Origin: Pyrrhoderma lamaoense
Lineage: Eukaryota > Basidiomycota > Agaricomycetes > Hymenochaetales > Hymenochaetaceae
DNA length: 64,000 nucleotides
NCBI GenBank assembly: GCA_002794735.1
Contig: NBAZ01000015.1
Location: 62,001-126,000, forward strand
Direction of reading: 5' to 3'
Below, in pieces: positions 51,367 to 61,388 of the stretch (its first letter is position 1; every line of letters begins with the position of its first letter). The notes below the pieces were generated by a model. It saw only the letters and a list, made by a program, of their open reading frames with translations, made no database searches and was not told where the DNA came from. Made by a program: the position numbers and the translations under genes.

Positions 51367-54300
51367 ATGGTGCAGCCAAAGGAAGTCGATGTCATTGTCT
51401 GCGGGTACGTCATACTCTTCTCTATTACCTCTAGTTTACTAACATCGCCGTCTGAATAGTGGTGGCCCCGCTGGTGAGTACAAAACCTGCTTACATTAGC
51501 TACCTCATATGTGATGCCTTGGCTAGGTTGTGTTGTAGCGGGTCGTCTCGCATATGCAGACCCTACCTTGCAGGTCATGTTGATTGAAGGTGGTAACAAT
51601 AATCGGGATGACCCTTGGGTTTACCGCCCTGGTATTTATGTGCGAAATATGCAGAGAGACGGCATGTGAGCCCTCCTTCCCCTCATTGACGTACCAATTG
51701 TTCGCTAACGGAACTCTGTATCAGAAATGATAAGGCAACATTTTACACTGACTCTATGCAATCATCTCACTTGCGTGGGCGGAGGAGCATTGTTCCGTAA
51801 GTAAACTCTAGCCACTTTGAAGTTTATTTATCAAGCTTTATTGAAAAAAACTCCTCAAGCTGTGCAAATATTCTTGGTGAGAAATAATCTAATCCATGAA
51901 GAACCTCACAGCTCATGATCTTGTAGGCGGAGGAAGTAGTATAAATTTCCAGGTCAGATCACATCTCAAGTATATTAAAAAATCATAATATACTTATCAT
52001 GTGCCAACTGTTTATAGATGTACACAAGAGTGAGTGCCTTTGTTGACATCTAGAACTAGAACAACTGCTGAAGTAATGTATAGGCCTCTGCATCAGACTG
52101 GGGTGAGTGATACATTAAATCTACTTACGAAAGCCTTCTTATCAATTAATTAGATGATTTTAAGACGGAAGGGTGGACAGCCAATGGTGAGTTATTTGTT
52201 GTAAATAAGTACGGTACTTGGACAGTAGCTCTAATATCTATGTAATTCAGATTTAAAACCCTTGATGAAACGTGTCAGTGATCCGCCTTTATGTATCAAT
52301 TATAATACTTAAGTATCTCTATGACCTTAGCTTGAGAATTACCAGAAACCTTGTAATAATGACACACATGGATATGATGGTCCTGTCGCAATTAGTAATG
52401 GTGGTAGAATCACCGACTTGGCTCATGACTTCCTTCGAGCTTCAGATGCTATTGGCGTGCCATTCAGTGGTATGTATTACAGATTTAATACCCCATCAAA
52501 TATAGGATCAGAAACTGATTCTTAATGCCATAGATGATATCCAAGGTGAAATCCAACTGTCCCTTCAGTAACTATATACTAAAACTTTAGCAAAGATCTT
52601 GATACCGCCCATGGTTCCGAAATCTGGGCAAAATATATCAATAGACATACAGGGAGACGTAGTGATGCAGCGACTGGTATCACCCATCAACTTTGGTTTC
52701 CTAAATAGCATACTGATCAAGTTCTAGCTTACGTTCACAGTGTTATGGATGTTCAAACCAATCTTCATCTCCGCACGAACAGCCGGGTTTCCCGTGTGAT
52801 TTTTGAAGGGAACAAAGCTGTAGGCGTCGCTTACGTCCATGCTAAGAATCGAGCTCATAAAGGAGAGCTCCGTGAGACCATAGTGCGTTTTTAGTTTGTA
52901 CTTCGCCTCGCATGCATGTAATTCTTATGTTTAAAATAGGTCAGGGCAAGGAAATACGTTGTCCTTAGCTCCGGTACTCTTGGTACTCCCCAGATCCTTG
53001 AACGCTCTGGTGTGGGCAATGCGAAACTTCTCAAGGATTTAGATATCAAGGTTGTCAGCGACTTACCTGGGGTAGGGTAGGTTATCTCATTTAAACACCC
53101 TTTCGATCATTTTCATACCTCTTTAATACTAGGGAAGAATATCAGGACCACTATACCACACTATCTGGTAAGCGTTAGCGCCGAAGATACTATTACAGGA
53201 GTAGCTAAATTTGTGTTACAGTATACCGTGCCTCAAATGAATCAGTCACTACAGACGATTTCCTAAGAGGGGAAAAAGAAGCCCAAGATAAGGTTAGCGA
53301 TTAGAATTCCCTCTCAAATAAGTCAGAACTTAATGTTTTATTTTTAGTTATTTGCACAATGGGAGAACAGTCCCGAAAAGGCATTGCTTTCTTCGAATTG
53401 CATTGACGCAGGTTTCAAGGTCAAAAAAATCATATTCATATACTTTCCGAAGAAAGCTTACATAGTAAACCTATCTAGATCCGCCCTACTGAAGAGGAAC
53501 TCAAAGAGATGGGACCGGAATTCAATGAGCTATATGACCGCTACTTCAGAGACAAGCCCGACAAACCAGTTATGTACGTATCATCCTATGTAGTAACTTC
53601 AGAGCATATCGCTGATTGGTGATCAATGAAGGTTTGGTTCTATTGTATCTGGCGGTCAGTTAAAGTTAATATGGGAACACCGTTGTTGAGTATTGACACT
53701 TTTATAGCTTACGCTGATCATTCGTTGCTTCCTCCTGGAAAATATTTCACGATGTTCCAATATCTTGTAAGGACTATCAATAATTCTGTTACAAACTACA
53801 ATTAATAGCTTCCCTAGGAATACCCTGCTAGTCGTGGGAAGGTATATATATCTCTCCTTACAACAGAATTTAATCTTCGTCCTAATGAAAGCTCCATAGA
53901 TTCACATCCAGTCTACAAACCCTTATGTCGAGCCATTCTTTGACAGTGGCTTCATGAACAACAAGGCAGACTTTGCGCCCATCCGCTGGAGTTACAAGAA
54001 GACCCGTGAAGTCGCTCGTAGGATGGATGGTCGGTGCCCTTACGCATTTACTTCGTCTTCATTTTTATTAAAATCTCTATACTGAACAGCTTTCCGTGGA
54101 GAACTTACTTCACATCATCCACACTTCCATCCTGCCTCTCCAGCAGCTGCAAAAGACATCGACATCAGGACTGCCAAAGAACTTCTCCCCAACAGTCTTA
54201 CTGTTGGTATTCATATGGGTATGTAAGATGAAATGCCTTATTTATCTCCGGAAGGCTCATCGAAAGATTAGGAACTTGGCACACCCCATCAGAGCCTTAT

Positions 54301-54857
54301 AACCCAAACAAGATTCACGAAGACATCAAATACACAGAAGAAGATGACAAGGCTATTGATGATTGGATTTCCGGTATGGGTTTTCTGTACTACTTCTGCT
54401 TTCTAAGAGTCTTAATACTTCAAACAGACCATGTTGAGACGACATGGCATTCCCTCGGAACTTGTGCGATGAAACCGCGTGAACAGGGTGGTGTCGTTGA
54501 CAAACGCCTCAACGTTTATGGCACTCAAAACTTGAAGTGTGCTGATCTCAGTATTTGCCCCGTATGTGATGACGTTCGTATCGAAAGTGCTGGAACTGAT
54601 ATTGATGTAATAAACTTCAGGATAATCTGGGAACAAACACTTACTCGTCAGCTTTGCTTGTCGGTGAGAAAGCCGCCGATCTTCTTTGTGAAGAACTCGG
54701 TTCGTTATATAATTACTTTTTACTATCTACCTGAGTCAATTAACATCCATCCTCCTATACAGGCATCAAAGTCAGAATCCCGCATGCCCCAGTTCCACAT
54801 GCGCCTATCCCGACTGGAAAGCCATCAACTACTCTTCCACGTTTCGTTCAGTCCTAG
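51367..54857 (+). CDS. FAD-dependent alcohol oxidase (GMC family)
   Basis: Start [13 protein letters not shown]; the next tiny exons give [18 protein letters not shown], the ADP-binding FAD motif. Then [150 protein letters not shown] and [19 protein letters not shown], carrying the His active-site region, before an end ...TTLPRFVQS. This order and the SLGTCAMKP box are those of fungal alcohol oxidase (methanol or short-alcohol oxidase, producing aldehyde and hydrogen peroxide). The last residues are not a peroxisomal SKL/ARF tripeptide. The gene is cut by some twenty or more very short introns. No frame break was needed. Confidence 0.92.
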
Positions 54858-56356
54858 ATGTCTTGGACTTATATAAGGCTTCCGGTTTTCTTTTAAACAA
54901 TAATTCTCTTCTCTTAAGCAATGGAGATATGTTGCTTGTAATATCATTATATGTATGAGTACCGATCAAGTGTGGAGGGAGGTTATGTAATATGAATCAG
55001 TAAAGTGTTGTTCAAATTCCTTTTATCAAACTTATGTGTGTAATGTTACAACATGCCTATATATATGTACACTATTTGGATTAATCCAACACCGTTTGAT
55101 ATTTCTTGGAGGATAAGTAACATCTTGAAATTTTACGCACAATAATATAGGTTGAAGAACCATAGTTCTCGTTTCTGTGAGGATTAGTCAGTTCACTAAG
55201 CCAAGTTGATATGACTACACGGAGACAATTATAAGACTAATTAAGTGTCAACAATCGGCTTCGGTCCCTTTTTTATGCGTCAAATCCAATAACTAGTTTA
55301 TTATACACTTACTAAAATGGTTAATTGTCTTGTCTAATCTATGTGTTTAACAATTAAAAAAATTTCTATTTACTTCTAATTATACAAGCCAACACTTTAT
55401 TCTCAGCCGCCAACGATGTTTCTAAGATACTTTTTAGTACTCGATTATCTTCCCGTGTACTACATCTTTCTTCTGTATTATACTCAATGATGAGTGTTTG
55501 CTAACTTGCAGGTTCATGAGTTTCATGCCATTTGCATTTAGCAACTAAACGAGCACGTCATCCACAGAAATACATAAGATGCGTGCAATTACATTCGAAA
55601 AGGATCTTATACTGAGAGAATACTACAACATGCTGTATAGATACGCATACACCCTAGGCTGTTCCTCAGTATACAAATCCTCAGTATACAAATAATCGGA
55701 TAATGTTTTCAACGTCGCATCTCGTATCTCTTAGGATGGCAAGCTAGTCAGCAGTTCGGAGAACTCATAGCATGTTTTACTTGATCCAGGAATAGCTGAG
55801 TTCACAGATCTATATCGGGAAGCAAATTAAGCCATCGTGTAGTATATGGTGTATTAGACCACTAGGGTGTGTCATGATAGCCTTCAGATATACAGACATC
55901 GTGGGTATGAGCATTCGTACCAACTTCATAATGGACCAAGTCAGTAGGCAAGTTCAGAACACTTAACAAATTATATTACCAATTTAACTCTTGTATGTTT
56001 CCTGATCTTCGAGATTGGATAATGACGTTCATTCCTGAGATGTATTTCCCTTTCTCATGTTGAAAAGTAGTTTCTTATTGAATACAAGTCTTTCTCTATG
56101 ACCATTAGCGAAAGTACTCGCGGATCACAGTGCTTGTGATATATAATGCTCTGAAACTTTTAATTATTACTTTCATTTTATATCTGGATATATTGGAAAC
56201 CTTCAGTTTATACTATCTTACGTAGATAAAATTGATACTATGGCAAAATGTCGTACAAGGAAAACTAAGGAGTAACTTACCTGATAATCTGAAAGAAGAG
56301 CAGTGAGCGTGAGTAAATCTGACAGTATTAGTTGCATCCTGTTCTTACCTCTTCCT
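54858..56356. other. Convergent intergenic region with a short tandem repeat
   Basis: About 1.5 kb of AT-rich DNA between converging genes. A perfect 15-bp direct duplication (TCCTCAGTATACAAA twice) lies at 55663-55692. No coding content is seen. Confidence 0.5.
55663..55692. repeat. Tandem duplication, 2 x 15 bp
   Basis: TCCTCAGTATACAAA occurs at 55663-55677 and again at 55678-55692 without mismatch. It looks like a recent slippage or duplication event, with no coding consequence. Confidence 0.75.
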
Positions 56357-57925
56357 TCAACCCAAAACCCTTTCTGGAGAGTCTATAAATTTAATTTGTG
56401 TTAGGAACTCAGCGAAACGCCTTTGGGTTGCTTCATCTTCAGAATGTGCATCTCGAAAAAATATAGTACTGTGAGTTAAATTCGTAAACTTTGCGAATGG
56501 CTCGTTCAACGTTGGCACATTTCCATTCTCATCAAGATAGATATTGATTCTGAGTTGTGAAAGGTTTGAACAAGTTTCTGCGAGCAGGAGAAGACAAGAG
56601 GGGGAAAAATGAGCTCCATCTGCGATGAACGATAGCTTAGTCAATCGTGGACATTTTTTTATCGTCTCCATAAATTCTGCATCACAGATTGCTCCAAACA
56701 CAAGACCACGTTCGATAAAAAGATGCTTGAGGTTGACCATCAATGTGATTGGTTCGAGAGCCTTCATTGTAAAATCCTTACTTGTGGTAAGTAGATCTTG
56801 GCTGGCAGTGGATGATAGCCCTGACCCGATACAGACAAAAGAGAGAAGCTCAAGACTTGGACATTTATTGTTGAGTTTAATGAGGCATTCCTCCAGGTTA
56901 GATGCGCTGACTGCGTAAGGGAGGCATGCGGTGAAATATGTTAATTGACCCCAGAAATGGAAATCGTCCTTTTCTAAGAATTCGTTTAGATCTTGGAGAG
57001 TCGTTACAAAGCAAAACTTCGATAGTTTCGGGAATACTGCTGAGCCAATTTGACTCTTAAAATCAGTGACTGGGTTTGAATAATCAAAGTCAAAGTAACC
57101 AAGGGATGTGGGCTCATTAGATAGGGAAATCATCTCCAAATTTGGGAGTCCCGACAATGTAACATATGTCGGGCCATTAAGGTAGTTGGCGGATAGAGTA
57201 ACGGAAACCAAAGATTCCATATTGCTTAGCGGGTCTACAAGTTTCTTGTTTATTGGGATTCTCGGTGATGCTATAGAATACAATCTTTCATCACGGAATA
57301 TTTTCAGATGTTCCAGCTCGGGAATCTTCTTCACCAGTTCGGCCATCACAATTGTCTCAGGACTCTCATGATTTTCAAATTCAAAGATGGAACGAGGTTT
57401 TTGTATACAGACACATACGGACTTCACATCCTTGTGAAGTAACGTCAAGCCTGCCTTGACATAATCACTGTCATGCTCTGGTGTGAGACTTATCTCAACG
57501 TGTTTCAAAGAAGGAAACAAAGGTTTTTCGTCTGTTGAATAGAATCCAATCTCCCGAGCCAATTCTTCTTGATACAATATGATCTCATGTACGGATTGCG
57601 CATATCTCTTGCATCGTTCGATTTGCTCTTTACTGTCCTTCGCATCCTCTGTAGTGTTGCTATCTGTCGTGATGTAGTTAGCCAGCGACAAAGTGATCTT
57701 TTTTGCTGCCTTCTCACCTTGGAGCATCCAAAGAAGGCAATTTACATGCTTACTACCCACCCGCCTCCAGAGCCTATCAATAACAAGTCCATGAAAGCGC
57801 TTATTAGTCACGGCAACACTTCTGAGTGAATGAGTCTTCTCGACATAGTCAAAAATCATGAGCAATACTTCATTAGGTAGACTTTGGATATCAGGTCGTG
57901 ATATGGTCGCTTGGAGGTCCGACAT
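56357..57925 (-). CDS. F-box protein with LRR-like region
   Basis: Intronless, 522 aa. Residues about 14-55 form an F-box (LPNEVLLMIFDYVEKTHSLR, followed by VAVTNKRFHGLVIDRLW), the usual Skp1-binding motif. The rest has imperfect leucine-rich spacing (SLVSVTLSANYLNGPTYV, LPNLEMISLSNEPTSLG, CPRLTKLSFIADGAHF). Such proteins are substrate adaptors in SCF ubiquitin ligases; this is known of the family, not shown here. The target is unknown. It has an open frame of full length, so the assembly does not appear broken here. A similar protein follows at 58814-60278 on the same strand. Confidence 0.88.
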   Translation of the reverse strand: MSDLQATISRPDIQSLPNEVLLMIFDYVEKTHSLRSVAVTNKRFHGLVIDRLWRRVGSKHVNCLLWMLQGEKAAKKITLSLANYITTDSNTTEDAKDSKEQIERCKRYAQSVHEIILYQEELAREIGFYSTDEKPLFPSLKHVEISLTPEHDSDYVKAGLTLLHKDVKSVCVCIQKPRSIFEFENHESPETIVMAELVKKIPELEHLKIFRDERLYSIASPRIPINKKLVDPLSNMESLVSVTLSANYLNGPTYVTLSGLPNLEMISLSNEPTSLGYFDFDYSNPVTDFKSQIGSAVFPKLSKFCFVTTLQDLNEFLEKDDFHFWGQLTYFTACLPYAVSASNLEECLIKLNNKCPSLELLSFVCIGSGLSSTASQDLLTTSKDFTMKALEPITLMVNLKHLFIERGLVFGAICDAEFMETIKKCPRLTKLSFIADGAHFSPSCLLLLAETCSNLSQLRINIYLDENGNVPTLNEPFAKFTNLTHSTIFFRDAHSEDEATQRRFAEFLTQIKFIDSPERVLG

Positions 57926-58813
57926 ACTGGCAGGGAGATAGAAGTGAGTGGAGAAAGTGTGACTGTTTGTATACGTACTGGGTGGTTCGGGTTTTATCCT
58001 TTTAACTTGGAATTAAAAGGCACGTGTAGTTGTGGCTTCGGTTAGCATTATAATTGTTAAAAGAGGAAACACGATGAAGTATCCTCATAATACTCTGATC
58101 TTGTTGCTAGGCCAACATGAGGCAAGCTGGTTACAAAGGCGTATGATGATTCCTTCTTTTGAGAAATATGAGACTCAAGTAGACATGGCCATGTCGTGTA
58201 AACCAAGATCGTGATTCAACGAGTTATGTATCCCAATGAGAAAGGCCTCAGAAAACAAATAAGTATTATTATAAGTAAAACAGGCACATGATTTGTCTTG
58301 ATCGAATTAATATGTTCATATATCAGAACTGCCCCGGAAAAGATACGTGTATGCCATACTTCAAACTTTAACCAGAATATTCAAGTGTAAGTAAGAATTT
58401 TTATAACTTGAAACTTCGGCAGCAATCTATTCTCTGATAGCTTCTGAGAAGAGGCCTATTGAGGTTTTTTAGCTATAATATAATAAGCGTTGTTTGAAAG
58501 TAGTTTCAAGAGGATTTCTTTTTTTATGATCTCACTCATTCAGGTTTAAATACTCACGATCACTATCGTGTTGTATCGCATTTTCTATATTTATTTATAG
58601 TCTACAACATTTATCATAAGTAGAGAAAAAGAGGAAAATATAGCCATCAAAAAGATCATTGAAGAAAAGACATTATTTGACACAGACTAAGATACATAAG
58701 GTGGGTGCAAAAGGGTTTTCAAAAGGAAAAAGAGATAAGCAGACTAATTTGCAATGCCCCGAAGATTAACTACTATATTCTTCAACTACTCCAAGTCTAA
58801 CCTCTAAACTCCC
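57926..58813. other. Intergenic region between F-box-type genes
   Basis: About 890 bp with the promoter of the first F-box gene and the 3' flank of the next. At 58699-58723 a sequence close to the terminus of the 230-bp MITE (GGTGGGTGCAAAA) occurs alone, with no partner end found nearby. Confidence 0.45.
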
Positions 58814-60278
58814 TTATCTTTCCTCCCCATTGGTAAGGAAGATACATCTTTGCTTCGTACGATGGCAATCTGAACGCGTGTTTACATGAGTCGGAAAGAT
58901 AATGATTGTCGGCGTAGATGTACCAAAGTCAAGTGTTTCCAGGTTGTTAAATCTGGCATCTTCGCAGTTCGAGATGTCCAACTTCTCCGGCGGATTTTTA
59001 TAATTTAGAAATAGACCGATATACTTCATACCCGGTTTCTCTTTTGCGATCCGCGAAAGGAAGGCAGGAGTAAGAGTTGTGGAACATTTGTATATCAAAG
59101 GAGAGGCATTGAGGTACCCACTAGTTAGATTCCGATGTTCTACTAGCAGATCTACAAGCTCTGAGTTGGTTATCGGGATTGACTGTATGTGTTCATCGTT
59201 GACATTGAACGACTCAAGATCGGGAAACTCTTTCAAATGCTTGAAAACCTCTAACGTGAGGGTTTGTTCTGGGTCGTCATCAGGGATCTTGGCTCTTTTG
59301 ATGGTTAGGTGTTTGAGATGCCGACTTTTTGTGCTGATATCTCTGAATAGAGTCTCAAAGAGGTCAGTAGCTAGGCGACCACTGACCCATACTCTTAGGC
59401 TCTTCAGATTTTCGAATTTCTGACATCTTTCAATAAAATATATGAAGTACTCGACATCCACCGGTAAATCAAGGCTCTGTGGTTTTGAAAGGTTTGGAGG
59501 ATCTGGGAGAACTGCGTTTGATTCATTTTTTTCTTGCATCTCGTACTCGTAAAACCATTCAGGACCTGAGTACGAGTCGACGAGAATTTCTTGCAGCTTG
59601 GGGAGCTTGGATAACACTTGAAGATTGTGTGCATTGTGCCATTTGGGTCCTAGGTTGATGGAAACCAGATCAACACATTCGTTGAACAAATTTTCGGCTA
59701 CCTTATAAACAACAGGAGCTTCCGGAAGAAAGCTCCAGCCTCTTATACATCTGTATTGAAGGCGTTTGACCCCACCACAGCAAAGGAGGATATCTTTCGA
59801 CACACGATTTATTCCGTCGCTCTCGAGATAATCCTCGATTACAGTAATCCGTACATATTCCACATTAAACTTCTTGATTAGAGTTAAAAATATGCGAGTG
59901 ACGTAGTTATCTCCTCGTTCGTGTTTATTCATAAGCACAATCACTTCTAGACGATTAAATAGGCTAATCCATCCCAATTCGTCCAATTCGTCTTGAGAAC
60001 AACGATCCAAAGGGGTACTACTTTGAGAGGCTTCTGAAAGTCCGCGCGTTTGAAAGGTGATAGAACGAGTATGATAAGAATACTGTCTAACCTTTCTTCC
60101 GCGCCCTGGACAATACCAAGTAAGTAGCATTCGGTCTGGGTTCTCAGGGTCTTTGAGTCTGTACTTACAAAAGATTATCAGGACCGGCCTGGTTTCGGAT
60201 AATGTCCCAAAGCATCGAGAGATGATCAGAAGATGTCTCTCGCGCTATACACCTTACTGCAGCTTCAAACCAAACCAT
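58814..60278 (-). CDS. LRR/F-box-type protein, upstream part uncertain
   Basis: The main exon 60130-58814 (438 aa from its first ATG) has repeats of the same kind as the neighbouring F-box protein (LFNRLEVIVLMNKHERGDN, LSKLPKLQEILVDSYSG, CQKFENLKSLRVWVSG, EDARFNNLETLDFGTST). Upstream, an ATG at 60278 opens MVWFEAAVRCIARETSSDHL and MLWDIIRNQAGPDN, which reads like coding and stops at TAA 60165-60167 next to a GTAAGT. The join to the main exon would need a very short intron or one missing base. No F-box motif is visible in what can be read, so either it lies in an unread exon or the protein has lost it. Confidence 0.65.
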
Positions 60279-61388
60279 GAGTTTATCAAGGTACTATACT
60301 AGATTCTAGTTTGACTCGTACACACGGGGTAAAGCTGTTGAAAGTAATTTATGCAAGTGCGTGCAGTCTTGAAAATATCTTGGATCTAGATGTTTTACTA
60401 GATTTCCCATTGTCATTCAGATTCCAGCCCGCTTTGACTAGTAAACAGCCGAATTATTAGACACATACATGCAGCTATTAGACTGGGAAGTACAATGGTA
60501 GAATGACTGTTATACATAAATGCCGCCTGCACTAGGTTACAATTGGCCGCTAACTAGACCAGTAATTCCAGATACCGTATAATGTACAGATAGAGTTCCC
60601 AAGGCGGCCGTTTTCTCCTCGGGACCGGACTAGTTGTTTCACAGATAGAATCAATAAATTTTAGAAGCAGTGATTTATAGAAAAGTGTGTTATTATCTGG
60701 TACAAATGCGGAAAAGCGTTAGATTTCAGCAGAGACATCTTTAGGCTCGAGGCTTAAGTCTCGAAAAAGACGTTCCACGCCACCAACGTATAACCATTTG
60801 TGGATGTGATTGTCATGCTGGTGGAAGGCTGGCAGTTGCTTTCTTGAAAATCATACTAAAATTGTATACATAACGGAGCACAACGATGATGTCATCAATA
60901 TTACTGACTACACCAAAGAACTAGCATTTAGATTACCGAGGATGCCCATCACAAGATTTCCTTTCATAAACAATCGATGAGAGCGTGTTTAGCATATTCA
61001 TTTCTGTGTAAAGTTACAAGACTTCTATACCGAGCAAGAAACGTTAGGTGGATAGATTTAAATCGGCTACATACTTTATCATTCCACAACGACTTCTTTC
61101 TATTTTTGCAAAGAGAATACTAATAGCTAGTGATATGTTGAGAGACTTCACATACTACTGATATAAGGTTAATCAAGTGATTTAGTCGTAAATCTAACAA
61201 TGCTCTGATGGTATCTACCTGTCCTGAGCTTAAGCTGATAGACTGGCCTCTCAATGGTCTTAACGATAACCGGAAGCGTACAAAAACTCTTATATTCTCT
61301 GTGCGTACGAGTGTGTGCTCATAATAAAGAACGTAGGGGCACTCGGTATTCTGCGTTATATTATTATATACTTGACTGGAAGTCTCCA
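60279..61388. other. Intergenic region upstream of LRR gene
   Basis: About 1.1 kb, AT rich, with no recognised coding content. An F-box exon for the gene at 58814-60278 was looked for here and not found with confidence. The right part is the 3' flank of the MTO1-type gene. Confidence 0.45.

Noticed and set aside
58699..58723. Possible third MITE end (GGTGGGTGCAAAA)
   Set aside because: No inverted partner end within about 1 kb and several mismatches to the TIR; listed only as a note in the intergenic entry.
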